Virus record (IMG/VR): IMGVR_UViG_3300017752_000233
Coordinates: 1-20,439 of that record
DNA: 20,439 bases
Direction: 5' to 3' (one strand)
Source of the DNA: a virus
The stretch's first letter is position 1; the number at the start of each line of letters is the position of its first letter. Below the pieces are notes generated by a model. That model did no database searches, was not told the DNA's origin, and saw only the letters and a program-made list of their open reading frames with translations. Of the stretch, positions 7,295 to 15,611 are shown piece by piece. A program made the position numbers and the translations under genes.

Positions 7295-7765
7295 ATGAAG
7301 AAAAAAGAACACTATGTAAATAACAAAGAATTTTTAGAGGCAATTACTGTCTATAGAAATAAGGTTCTAAAATCAAAAGAACTTGGTGAACCTAGACCAA
7401 GAGTTCCAGAATATATTGGTGAGTGTTTCCTAAAGATTGCAACCCACTTATCATATCGTCCTAACTTTGTAAACTATATGTTTAAAGACGATATGATTTG
7501 CGATGGCATAGAAAATTGTCTTCAGTATATTGATAACTTTGATCCACAAAAATCTTCTAATCCCTTTGCATATTTTACTCAAATAATTTACTTTGCTTTT
7601 CTACGCAGGATTCAGAGAGAGAAAAAACAATTAGATATTAAAACTAGAATTTTAGAAAAGTCTGGGTTTGATGAAGTATTTTCTGCTGATAGTTCAGTAA
7701 TGGGATATGATTCATCTACTATGAATAGTATTAAAGAGTCCCTTGAAATTAAAGTTAATCGATGA
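7295..7765 (+). CDS. 55: Late transcription sigma factor gp55
   Basis: 156 residues (T4 gp55 185). gp55 redirects host RNA polymerase to TATAAATA late promoters, with help from the sliding clamp gp45. The middle region matches the family: DDMICDGIENCLQYIDNFDP (65-84) and NPFAYFTQIIYFAFLRRIQR (89-108), which corresponds to sigma region 2. No region 4 is present, as in T4. The C-terminus (SIKESLEIKVNR) does not show an obvious hydrophobic-acidic clamp-binding tail like that described for T4 gp55, so coupling to gp45 may differ. It shares ATGA with gp47. No Shine-Dalgarno is visible before the ATG. Confidence 0.9.
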   Translation: MKKKEHYVNNKEFLEAITVYRNKVLKSKELGEPRPRVPEYIGECFLKIATHLSYRPNFVNYMFKDDMICDGIENCLQYIDNFDPQKSSNPFAYFTQIIYFAFLRRIQREKKQLDIKTRILEKSGFDEVFSADSSVMGYDSSTMNSIKESLEIKVNR

Positions 7766-8811
7766 CAATTGCTCTGATTACCGATCAACATTTAGATGGT
7801 CGTAAAAGTTCCCAGATTTTCTGGGATTATTTTATTAAATTTTATGAAAACGTATTCTTTCCATCACTAGAAAAATATAAAGTAAAAACTATTATTGATC
7901 TGGGAGATACATTCGATAATCGTAAAGGTATTGATCTTGGTGCATGGTATCGTATTAAGAAAAATTATTACGATAAACTTGCTAGTATGGGTATCACTGT
8001 TCACATGATCGTGGGCAATCACACTGCATATTATAAGAATACTAATACAATCAATACTCCTGATTTACTTCTAGAACAGTATGACAATATTCATATCTAT
8101 AGTGAAGTAGAAGATATTGTAGTGGATGGTTTGAAGATTACAATGCTTCCTTGGATTAATTCTGAGAATCAAGAATCATCTTTTGAACATCTAAAAAATA
8201 CTGACTCAACTATAGTTATGGGTCACCTTGAAATCTCTGGATTTCAGGCAATTCCTGGTCATGTATTTGAAGGTGGTATTCAAGCAAAAGCTTTTAGTAA
8301 ATTTGATAAAGTATTATCGGGACACTTTCATCATAAATCGGAACGTGGAAACATTAAGTATCTTGGAAATCCATACGAAATGTTCTGGAACGATTATAAG
8401 GCAGAAAGAGGATTTCATCTACTAGATCCTAAAACTAAAAAATTGGGATTCATTAAAAATCCTTATAGTATCTTTAAAAAAATTTACTATAATGATAAAA
8501 CTAATGACTACAATAAATTTGATCCATCGGAATATACTGATACGTATATTAAAATATTTGTAGAGGAGAGAACAGATAATGTTATGTTTGAAAAAATTCT
8601 AGAGAAGCTTTATGATATTGGAGTTCATGATATCAAAGTTATTGAAACTGATAATCTAGACCTAGGTGACAGTGAAGAAACTTTTGAAGGTGAAGATACC
8701 CTCACCACACTTAACAGATACATAGATGAAAGTGAAAATATAAATTTAGATAGAAATAGTATTAAAAATATTATTAAATCAATTTACGTTGAAGCCTGCG
8801 AGGTACAATAA
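7762..8811 (+). CDS. 47: gp47 recombination nuclease subunit (Mre11-like)
   Basis: 349 residues (T4 gp47 339). Together with gp46 it forms the Mre11/Rad50-type complex that resects DNA ends for recombination-dependent replication and host DNA breakdown. Calcineurin-type phosphoesterase motifs are complete: TDQH with D8 and H10, LGDTFDNR with D49, GNH 85-87, MGHLE with H155, and GHFH 187-190. The C-terminal part (about 240-349) is the capping and gp46-binding region. It overlaps gp55 by four bases, and the DUF3110 gene starts immediately after its stop. Confidence 0.95.
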   Translation: MTIALITDQHLDGRKSSQIFWDYFIKFYENVFFPSLEKYKVKTIIDLGDTFDNRKGIDLGAWYRIKKNYYDKLASMGITVHMIVGNHTAYYKNTNTINTPDLLLEQYDNIHIYSEVEDIVVDGLKITMLPWINSENQESSFEHLKNTDSTIVMGHLEISGFQAIPGHVFEGGIQAKAFSKFDKVLSGHFHHKSERGNIKYLGNPYEMFWNDYKAERGFHLLDPKTKKLGFIKNPYSIFKKIYYNDKTNDYNKFDPSEYTDTYIKIFVEERTDNVMFEKILEKLYDIGVHDIKVIETDNLDLGDSEETFEGEDTLTTLNRYIDESENINLDRNSIKNIIKSIYVEACEVQ

Positions 8812-9087
8812 ATGTTCATTCTAACGGTGACAGATGCGGATTCTGAAGGTGCGTATGCAGTGATCACAAAAGAAGGCGATAAAGTTCTTCAATTGTTTGA
8901 GCAATCTGATGATGCACAAAGATATATTGGACTCCTGGAAGCAGATGGTTTTCCTTCTGTGGAAGCAACTGAAATCGAAGGTGAACAGGTAGTTGCGGCA
9001 TGTGAGAGATTCGGGTATAATTACGTTATAATAACACCAGACGACTTTGTAATCCCACCAAAAACTGATTCGCATGATTTTATTTAA
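8812..9087 (+). CDS. DUF3110 family protein
   Basis: 91 residues. It matches the cyanobacterial DUF3110 pattern: MFILTVTDADSEGAYAV, then VLQLFEQSDDAQRYIGLLEA (26-45), DGFPSVEATEIEGEQVV and a GYNYVIITPDD ending. The family is found mainly in cyanobacteria and their phages and has no established function. GAGG eleven bases or so before the ATG is a plausible ribosome binding site. It sits between gp47 and gp46 and overlaps gp46 by 14 bases. In T4 this interval holds other small genes, so this is a lineage-specific insertion. A link to end-processing is only positional. Confidence 0.75.
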   Translation: MFILTVTDADSEGAYAVITKEGDKVLQLFEQSDDAQRYIGLLEADGFPSVEATEIEGEQVVAACERFGYNYVIITPDDFVIPPKTDSHDFI

Positions 9088-10792
9088 GAGTGTAACTTAT
9101 AAAAACTTCCTTGCCACTGGAAACAATCCTATAACAATTTGTTTAAATTCTACAAACACCACGTTGATTGTAGGACAAAATGGTGCTGGTAAGAGTACCA
9201 TAATTGAAGCAATTGTATTTGCGTTGTTTAATAAATCTTTTCGTAAGGTTAATAAGAGTCAACTTATTAACAGTATTAATGAAAAGGATTGTGTAGTAGA
9301 AGTTATATTTTCTATTGGTACTACAGAATGGTTGGTTCGCCGTGGAATGAAACCTGGTATCTTTGAAATTCATAAGAACGGAGTTTTACTAGATCAACAA
9401 TCTTCTGCCGTAGATCAACAAAAATGGTTTGAACAATATGTATTAAAACTAAACTACAAATCATTTACTCAGATTGTTGTACTAGGGTCTTCTACATTTG
9501 TTCCCTTCATGCAGTTACCAGCTGCATCGCGTAGAGAGATCATTGAAGATCTTTTAGACATTCGTATCTTCTCTACGATGAATGTTATTCTGAAAGACAA
9601 AGTAAAATCTTCGTCTGAAGAACTTAGGAGTTATGAGACTGATGTTTCTTTCCTAAAAGAGAAAGCTGATATGCAAAGTAATCATATTAAGTCATTAGAA
9701 AAAACCGCAAAGAAAACCATAACTCAAAAGGAAGATAAAATTGTAGAACTGGATAGTGGTATCGAATTATTGAATGAAGATATTGAACAAGCCAATACCC
9801 ATGCAACTCAACTGTTGGAAGAAGTAACCAAGTTTGATGGTATTGATAAACAAATTAAAAAACTTGAGAAAGAGATTACAACAAATACTAACTTAATTTC
9901 TAGGACGGAGAAAGAAGAAAACTTTTTTGTAGATAATGATGTATGTCCAAAGTGTACACAACCTATAACTAAAGATCTTAAGAAAAAGCATCTTCTTCAA
10001 TCCTCTAAAATTATTCATGATACAACTGAGCTAGTTGAAAAATATAAGAGTCAACTTCAGAAATCAAATAAACTAGTTAAAAAACAAACTGAAATGAATA
10101 GAGAGGTCTCTGATATTAATTGGGACATCAAAACAAAATTGCAAGCTATAAAAACAACTCAAAAAATTATCTTAGATATTAAAGGTGAGATTGAAGAGTT
10201 GAAGAATGATAATCTAGATATTGATGGTGAGAAAGAAAAACTTATTGCAATTGCAAATCAGGGATTAACAGTACAAAAATCTATAGGTGAAGTAAAAGAA
10301 ACTAAAAGAAATTATGATGTAATTTCTTCTTTGCTTAAGGATGGTGGTATTAAGTCAATGATTATTAGGAAGTATCTTCCTGTAATGAACCAACTTATTA
10401 ATAAGTACCTACAAGAACTTGACTTCTATGTAAACTTTACATTAGATGAAGAGTTTAATGAAAGTATTAAATCTAGACATAGAGATGATTTTACTTACAG
10501 CTCTTTCAGTGAAGGTGAGAAGATGAGAATTGATCTTGCTCTAATGTTTACTTGGAGATCTATTGCTAAACTAAAAAACTCTGCAAATACAAATCTTCTT
10601 ATTCTAGATGAAGTCTTTGATTCATCTCTAGACGTTGGTGGTACTGACGAGTTCCTTAGAATTATCCGAGGAGTTCAGGATGATACTAATGTTTTTATTA
10701 TCTCTCATAAAGGAGATGTACTTATGGATAAGTTTGATAGAGTTATGAAATTTGACAAGGTTAAAAACTTTAGTAAAGTAACAATCTCATGA
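9074..10792 (+). CDS. 46: gp46 recombination nuclease subunit (Rad50/SMC-like ATPase)
   Basis: 572 residues (T4 gp46 560). This is the ATPase partner of gp47. Walker A GQNGAGKST lies at 34-42. Two long coiled-coil arms (about 180-285 and 300-400) flank a zinc hook CPKC at 291-294. The ABC signature FSEGEK is at 478-483, Walker B LLILDEVFD at 508-516, and the switch His in IISHKGD near the C-terminus. All expected motifs are present, so the enzyme should be active. It starts inside the DUF3110 gene and shares ATGA with the cpeT-like gene, so all are translated together. Confidence 0.96.
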   Translation: MILFKSVTYKNFLATGNNPITICLNSTNTTLIVGQNGAGKSTIIEAIVFALFNKSFRKVNKSQLINSINEKDCVVEVIFSIGTTEWLVRRGMKPGIFEIHKNGVLLDQQSSAVDQQKWFEQYVLKLNYKSFTQIVVLGSSTFVPFMQLPAASRREIIEDLLDIRIFSTMNVILKDKVKSSSEELRSYETDVSFLKEKADMQSNHIKSLEKTAKKTITQKEDKIVELDSGIELLNEDIEQANTHATQLLEEVTKFDGIDKQIKKLEKEITTNTNLISRTEKEENFFVDNDVCPKCTQPITKDLKKKHLLQSSKIIHDTTELVEKYKSQLQKSNKLVKKQTEMNREVSDINWDIKTKLQAIKTTQKIILDIKGEIEELKNDNLDIDGEKEKLIAIANQGLTVQKSIGEVKETKRNYDVISSLLKDGGIKSMIIRKYLPVMNQLINKYLQELDFYVNFTLDEEFNESIKSRHRDDFTYSSFSEGEKMRIDLALMFTWRSIAKLKNSANTNLLILDEVFDSSLDVGGTDEFLRIIRGVQDDTNVFIISHKGDVLMDKFDRVMKFDKVKNFSKVTIS

Positions 10793-11277
10793 TAGATAAA
10801 TTTATAGATTGGTATGTTGGTTCATTTACGAATAGAAAACAAGCATTGTCTCATCCCTTTATGTTTAAAGAAGTTAACCTGAGTCACAAATACTTGGGTG
10901 ACAATACTTTTTATGGTGAACAAAAAACAATGTATACTAATACTACATATCGAAAATTTAAAAATGTAATATCAGAATCTGATGGTTTGATTATTGCAAA
11001 AAATTATACGTTGGATGATAAATATATGCCCAACTGTGATATGGTTTTTAAATTTGATGGTGAACAATTTGTTGGTGAAGTAGAAGGTTGTAATTGTTTC
11101 GTGGAGAGAGAAGGAAAAAAAACATATGTAAAAAATTCTACTTATCTTGGTGAAGATTCTTATAAAGTTTATGACAGAGGTTATGAGGTAGATACTGATG
11201 AATATATCTGGGGCTCTCGGTGGGGACATTTCAAGTTTATTCGGATTGATAAGGAACCCATATGGATTGAGGGTTGA
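10789..11277 (+). CDS. cpeT: CpeT/CpcT-like phycobiliprotein lyase
   Basis: 162 residues. CpeT/CpcT proteins attach or help attach bilin chromophores to phycobiliproteins in cyanobacteria; cyanophages carry short versions as host-derived auxiliary genes. Pattern matches: GSFTNRKQALSHPFMF (11-26), NCDMVFKFDGEQFVGE (82-97), TYVKNSTYLGEDSYKVYDRG (112-131) and EYIWGSRWGHFKF (138-150). The GSFxNxxQA start, the (G/N)CDM strand and the WGSxxGxF end are the family landmarks. Shorter than most host proteins (about 200). Overlaps gp46 by four bases and closes this operon. The family is clear; activity and bilin partner are not known. It suggests tuning of light harvesting in the infected cell. Confidence 0.85.
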   Translation: MIDKFIDWYVGSFTNRKQALSHPFMFKEVNLSHKYLGDNTFYGEQKTMYTNTTYRKFKNVISESDGLIIAKNYTLDDKYMPNCDMVFKFDGEQFVGEVEGCNCFVEREGKKTYVKNSTYLGEDSYKVYDRGYEVDTDEYIWGSRWGHFKFIRIDKEPIWIEG

Positions 11278-11302
11278 CACCCTCCTTCTTTCGTGATAGC
11301 TT
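11274..11302 (+). promoter_or_regulatory. Probable sigma70-like promoter upstream of the zincin-vWA gene
   Basis: Perfect -35 TTGACA (11274-11279), 17-base spacer, and a poor -10 TAGCTT (11297-11302), preceded by an extended TG (11294-11295). It overlaps the end of cpeT. It shares the pattern TTGAC-N2-CCTCC-N16-TAGCT, at identical spacing, with the promoter at 13470, which supports it being real. Confidence 0.55.
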
Positions 11303-11325
11303 AGCTGTATCGATCAAAGACATCT

Positions 11326-13473
11326 ATGTCCATCACACAAGTCAAGAGTAATCTCGCTAAACTGTTAGCAACAGAAAACCTGACCGTTGAACATAGTAAC
11401 GTCTCTACCGCTTCGTTTAATGTTGAGACAAGAGTTCTTCAACTTCCTGTGTGGGAAAATATATCAAATGATGTTTATGATCTCTTGGTAGGTCATGAAG
11501 TAGGACACGCTCTATATACCCCTTCTGCATATATTACAAGGGAAGTACCTCAATCATTTCTTAACGTTGTTGAGGATGCTCGTATTGAACGTAAAATTAA
11601 ATTAAAGTATCCTGGTATTACTAAATCATTTTACCGTGGATATACTGAACTTAATAAACAAGATTTTTTTGAGATCGGTGGAGAAAATCTTTCTGAAATG
11701 AATCTTATCGATAGGATAAATCTGTATTTTAAACTTGGTATTCATGATGTAAATACAATTATTCCTTTCGATGTAGAAGAGGAACAGTTTGTAAATATGT
11801 CAAAAGATGCTGAAACATTTGATGACGTTGTAAGTATTTGTAAAAAAATCCTTGAGTATATTGAAAGTAAATCCGAAAAACAAGAATCCAAATCATTAGA
11901 TGTATCTAATATTAAAGAAGATGGACTCTCTGGCACAGACCAAATTTCAGTTGATGTAACACCTTCTGATGAGTCTGATGAAATGACTCACGAAGAGATG
12001 TTGGATGAAGCTAATAAACGAGAGAAAGAAAATGAATTTGATGATGAAGATTTTGATGGTGAAGTAAAAGACAATGATGAATACACTTCACATACAGATA
12101 GTGCCTGGGGTAAGAATACTAAAACTCTTGTAGATTCTTCTGCTAAAGAACATATCTACATGATTCCTCCTACCATGGATTGGTCTAACTGTATTGAACC
12201 AGTTTCTATGTTCTCTGAAAACATGGATAAGAACATTAAATATTTTGAAGAAAAATATGAGACGATTTATAATGTAATTGATAATTTTAGAACTAAGTTT
12301 AATTCTTTTAAAGTAGAAAATGCTAAATCAGTTTCATTTTTGGTAAAAGAATTTGAAATGAAAAAACAAGCAGATGAATATAATCGTTCGGGTGTATCAA
12401 AAACAGGTGTATTGAATACAAACAAATTATTTTCATATAAATGGTCTGATGATATTTTCAAGAAAAATACAATTGTTCCTGATGGTAAGAATCATGGTCT
12501 TATCATGTATATCGATTGGTCTGGATCAATGGCAGATAATATGTCAGGTACAATCAAACAACTGATTAATCTGATTATGTTCTGTAAAAAAGTAAATATT
12601 CCTTTCCAAGTTTTTGCTTTTAGTGATACGGGTATTTACGATTATAGTAGAAATTATTATGCTCCAGCTAAAGAGTATGAGATTGCTGTAAGTCAAAGAT
12701 TCCGTCTGATTGAAATGTTTAATCATAAGATTAAAAAATCAGAATTTGATGAACAACTTTTCAGACTTTGGGTTCTCATGACCTTTATTGATAAACGTGT
12801 AGAGATTCCATTTGGAAGTTATAGTCTTGGTGGAACCCCATTGAACGATACTATTCTTGCAGCAACTTATGTCTTTAATAAATTCAAAAGAGAAACGGGT
12901 GTTGATAAAGTAAATACAGTATTCCTTACTGATGGTGAGTCTAATAATATGGCATATTCTGTGTTTAAAGGTGAGGGAGAAGAACAATATATTTCTAGAA
13001 AATCCTGTTCATATTCTTCTGAATATTCTGTTCTTTGTTTGAAAGATCCAGCAACTGGTTATAGTGATGTGAATATTAATAACTCTAAAGGGTGGCAAGA
13101 TTCTGGTATGAATATTACTTCTGCTCTACTTCGTTATTACAAGTGGATGACTGGATCTAACATAGTTGGTTTTAGGTTATCTCAATCCCATGATATTAAA
13201 TATATCATTCGATCAGCAGTTAGTTCCGGGGGACATGATTATGATTACTATAGAAAACTATGGCGGACTGCTAAATGTTTTGTTGTTGACTCTGTTGGGT
13301 ATGATGAACTATATGTTATATCAGCATCTTCTGAATTTAATGGAAGTCAAGCTGTAATAGAAGCATCTCATGATGATTCTAAGAGTAAAATCCGACGACA
13401 ATTTAAAAAATATATGAAAACCAAGATGATGAATAAGATAATCTTATCAAAATTTGTTGATCAAATCGCTTGA
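11326..13473 (+). CDS. CobT/NorD-like protein: N-terminal zincin metalloprotease motif plus vWA domain
   Basis: 715 residues. An N-terminal domain carries GHEVGHALYTP, giving HExxH at H57, E58, H61, followed by NVVEDARIERK with E83 as likely third zinc ligand, a gluzincin arrangement. An acidic, disordered-looking stretch (about 217-251) follows, as in CobT. The C-terminal vWA domain has a complete metal site: DWSGS (D397, S399, S401), T504 in GGTPLND and D536 in LTDGES. Proteins of this design pair with MoxR-type AAA+ ATPases, and the CobS-like ATPase is the next gene. In cyanophages such genes are often called peptidase or CobT-like. A true cobaltochelatase role is unproven; a protease or ATP-driven remodelling module fits equally well. 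It has its own promoter at 11274. Confidence 0.72.
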   Translation: MSITQVKSNLAKLLATENLTVEHSNVSTASFNVETRVLQLPVWENISNDVYDLLVGHEVGHALYTPSAYITREVPQSFLNVVEDARIERKIKLKYPGITKSFYRGYTELNKQDFFEIGGENLSEMNLIDRINLYFKLGIHDVNTIIPFDVEEEQFVNMSKDAETFDDVVSICKKILEYIESKSEKQESKSLDVSNIKEDGLSGTDQISVDVTPSDESDEMTHEEMLDEANKREKENEFDDEDFDGEVKDNDEYTSHTDSAWGKNTKTLVDSSAKEHIYMIPPTMDWSNCIEPVSMFSENMDKNIKYFEEKYETIYNVIDNFRTKFNSFKVENAKSVSFLVKEFEMKKQADEYNRSGVSKTGVLNTNKLFSYKWSDDIFKKNTIVPDGKNHGLIMYIDWSGSMADNMSGTIKQLINLIMFCKKVNIPFQVFAFSDTGIYDYSRNYYAPAKEYEIAVSQRFRLIEMFNHKIKKSEFDEQLFRLWVLMTFIDKRVEIPFGSYSLGGTPLNDTILAATYVFNKFKRETGVDKVNTVFLTDGESNNMAYSVFKGEGEEQYISRKSCSYSSEYSVLCLKDPATGYSDVNINNSKGWQDSGMNITSALLRYYKWMTGSNIVGFRLSQSHDIKYIIRSAVSSGGHDYDYYRKLWRTAKCFVVDSVGYDELYVISASSEFNGSQAVIEASHDDSKSKIRRQFKKYMKTKMMNKIILSKFVDQIA

Positions 13474-13498
13474 CGGCCTCCCAACTCTGTACTATAAT
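13470..13498 (+). promoter_or_regulatory. Strong sigma70-like promoter upstream of cobS-like gene
   Basis: TTGACG (13470-13475), 17-base spacer, perfect TATAAT (13493-13498), overlapping the stop of the upstream gene. The ATG at 13522 lies 23 bases after the -10, so the leader is short (about 15-17 bases) and has no Shine-Dalgarno. Confidence 0.82.
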
Positions 13499-13521
13499 AG
13501 CTAAGTAACCAACGAACCCCA

Positions 13522-14604
13522 ATGACCTCCACTGACGTGATGATTTCTGACCTGGTTTCTCAATACGGAACCAACGTCACTCGTAAAAATCTAATTGATT
13601 ATGCTGAAACCAGTGATGTTTCTTTTGCAACTATTTGCAATCGATTAAAAGATTATAAGGTTGGTCGTGGTGTATATAACCTCACGGTAAAAGAAAAACT
13701 AGAACAAACTTATAACAATATGTCTGATACTTCTGCAGTTGATGATGTAGTTAGTCTTATTCCTGATAACGATAAGAACTATGTTCCCTTTGGTAATTTC
13801 TGGGACATCAAGAAAATTATTAAGTCTAGAATTTTTTACCCATCATTTATTACTGGACTTTCTGGTAATGGTAAAACATTTGGTGTTGAACAAGCATGTT
13901 CTAAACTTGGTCGTGAATTGATTCGTGTAAATATTACTATTGAAACCGATGAAGACGATCTTATTGGTGGTTTCCGTCTTGTTAACGGAGAAACCGTTTG
14001 GCATGATGGACCAGTCATTGAAGCCTTGCAACGGGGTGCTGTGTTGCTCCTTGACGAAATCGACCTCGCAAGCAACAAAATTCTCTGTCTTCAATCTGTT
14101 CTCGAAGGAAAAGGAGTTTTCCTCAAGAAGATTAACAAGTACGTTAAAGCCTCAGAAGGTTTTAACGTATTCGCAACCGCTAACACAAAAGGTAAAGGTT
14201 CTGACGATGGACGATTCATCGGAACTAATGTGCTCAATGAAGCATTCCTTGAAAGGTTTGCGGTAACATTTGAACAAGAGTATCCTACAGTTACTGTTGA
14301 GACTAAGATCCTCAACAACTATTGTCTGGAACTTAATTGTTTGAATGATAAATTTATTGATGCTCTTGTTGCATGGGCAGATATTATCCGTAAGACATTT
14401 AACGAGGGTGGTATTGATGAAGTAATTTCTACCCGTCGTTTAGTTCACATTATTCGTGCATATAGTATCTTTGGTATTGAGACAAAGGCAATCAGTGTCT
14501 GTCTGAATAGGTTCGATGATGATACCAAACAGTCTTTCCTTGATCTCTTTGACAAAATTGTTGCTCCTGAAACGGAGGATGATGAAACATCAGATGTTAA
14601 TTGA
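13522..14604 (+). CDS. cobS: CobS-like MoxR-family AAA+ ATPase
   Basis: 360 residues. Residues 1-100 contain a small DNA-binding-like or adaptor region. The AAA+ core has Walker A GLSGNGKT (112-119), the family loop TDEDDLIGGFRL (142-153), Walker B LLLDEID (175-181), sensor 1 ATAN (218-221), and an arginine-finger segment NEAFLERF (239-246). In bacteria CobS and CobT work with CobN to insert cobalt in aerobic B12 synthesis. The cyanophage homologue is widely called CobS, but MoxR ATPases also activate or remodel many other proteins. The zincin-vWA gene just upstream is its natural partner. Codons in 14010-14230 are richer in C than flanking DNA. Confidence 0.8.
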   Translation: MTSTDVMISDLVSQYGTNVTRKNLIDYAETSDVSFATICNRLKDYKVGRGVYNLTVKEKLEQTYNNMSDTSAVDDVVSLIPDNDKNYVPFGNFWDIKKIIKSRIFYPSFITGLSGNGKTFGVEQACSKLGRELIRVNITIETDEDDLIGGFRLVNGETVWHDGPVIEALQRGAVLLLDEIDLASNKILCLQSVLEGKGVFLKKINKYVKASEGFNVFATANTKGKGSDDGRFIGTNVLNEAFLERFAVTFEQEYPTVTVETKILNNYCLELNCLNDKFIDALVAWADIIRKTFNEGGIDEVISTRRLVHIIRAYSIFGIETKAISVCLNRFDDDTKQSFLDLFDKIVAPETEDDETSDVN

Positions 14605-14629
14605 CAATGCTTAAATTCCCCTGTATAAT
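14601..14629 (+). promoter_or_regulatory. Consensus sigma70 promoter for the replication operon
   Basis: TTGACA (14601-14606), 17-base spacer, TATAAT (14624-14629): a perfect match in both boxes and spacing. It overlaps the stop of the cobS-like gene. It should give strong early transcription of DUF3310, gp45, gp44 and onward by host RNA polymerase. Confidence 0.92.
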
Positions 14630-14653
14630 CTAAAGGATAATCTTAAAAAACCT

Positions 14654-14941
14654 ATGACACTAAAATACAATGAAGAAGAACTCTTGGGCGAGTTACGTAG
14701 CTACATCATTGGAACTTATGGACAACACTATTCCGCTGGTAATGACCAGATCCAAACGTTAGATTTGATTGAAGCATGTGGTGACGCTGAAGCATTCTGC
14801 AGAAGCAATATCCTAAAGTACGCTTCCCGATATGATAAGAAAGGAACCGCTCGTCGTGATATTGTAAAGATCCTACACTACGGTCTCCTTCTTCTCCACT
14901 TCTCCGACAAATCTGCAGTTACTGAAACTTACCCACACTAA
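14654..14941 (+). CDS. DUF3310-like small protein
   Basis: 95 residues. The core QTLDLIEACGDAEAFCRSNI (34-53), then LKYASRYDKKG and IVKILHYGLLLLHF, follows the DUF3310 pattern (a helix with D-x-I-E, then FCxGNxxKYxxRxxxK, then DxxKAxxY). Members are small helical proteins common in phages, some annotated as nucleotide-kinase-like without firm biochemistry. It is the first gene after the strongest promoter of the window and ends two bases before the clamp gene, so it is probably expressed early with the replisome. Function unknown. Confidence 0.6.
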   Translation: MTLKYNEEELLGELRSYIIGTYGQHYSAGNDQIQTLDLIEACGDAEAFCRSNILKYASRYDKKGTARRDIVKILHYGLLLLHFSDKSAVTETYPH

Positions 14942-14943
14942 TT

Positions 14944-15609
14944 ATGAAAATTTCTATTGAAACTCTGAATATTCTAAAAAACTTTTCCACAATCAATTCT
15001 TCTTTGGTTGTGAAGAAAGGAAATATTCTGAGAACTATCTCTCCAGCAAAAAATATTCTTGCTAAATTCCAATGTCCAGAATCGTTTGAAAATGATTTTG
15101 CTGTATATGATCTAAATGAATTTCTGGGTGGTCTCTCTCTATTTAAGGATCCTGACTTTGATTTCGGTAATCCTTCTTATCTTTCTATTCGCAGTGGAAA
15201 ATCTAAAGTAAAGTATTTCTTTTCAGATCCCAGTGTAATTACTGCTCCCCCTGAAAAAGATATTGAACTTCCAACTATCGATGTGGAGTTTACTTTGACT
15301 GAAGAAGTTCTGTCATCTTTGCTTCGTGCAGCAAGTGTATATCAACTCCCCGATCTTTCCTTGGTTGGTGAGAATGGTGATATGAATCTTGTGGTTCGTA
15401 CAAAGAACAATGACACATCTAATAATTTCTCTGTAAAAGTTGGTGAAACTACTAATGATTTTTGTTTCAATTTTAAAGTAGAGAACCTTAAAATTCTTCC
15501 TGGAGTGTATAATGTTCAAGTATCTACTGCTAACATTTCCCAGTTCACTCACGATAAGTGGAACTTGTCTTACTTGATTGCATTGGAACCTGATTCTACT
15601 TTTAATTAA
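14944..15609 (+). CDS. 45: gp45 sliding clamp
   Basis: 221 residues (T4 gp45 228). Trimeric DNA polymerase processivity clamp, also the mobile activator of gp55-dependent late transcription. The start MKISIETLNILKNFSTINSS matches the T4 family opening, followed by VKKGNILRTISPAKNILA, an acidic FENDFAVYDLNEFLGGLSLF strand-helix unit, and a C-terminal strand WNLSYLIALEPDS. Two gp45-like domains fit (about 1-105 and 110-221). It is followed two bases later by gp44, the conserved order of T4. Confidence 0.93.
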   Translation: MKISIETLNILKNFSTINSSLVVKKGNILRTISPAKNILAKFQCPESFENDFAVYDLNEFLGGLSLFKDPDFDFGNPSYLSIRSGKSKVKYFFSDPSVITAPPEKDIELPTIDVEFTLTEEVLSSLLRAASVYQLPDLSLVGENGDMNLVVRTKNNDTSNNFSVKVGETTNDFCFNFKVENLKILPGVYNVQVSTANISQFTHDKWNLSYLIALEPDSTFN

Positions 15610-15611
15610 TT

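Noticed and set aside
8821-9075. 84-residue open frame on the minus strand opposite the DUF3110 gene
   Set aside because: Shadow of a tight plus-strand gene with a recognised family; no promoter or ribosome site.
13836-14318. Several open frames of 75-108 residues on both strands across cobS
   Set aside because: They overlap the intact AAA+ core and owe their length to its C-rich codons; no family features.
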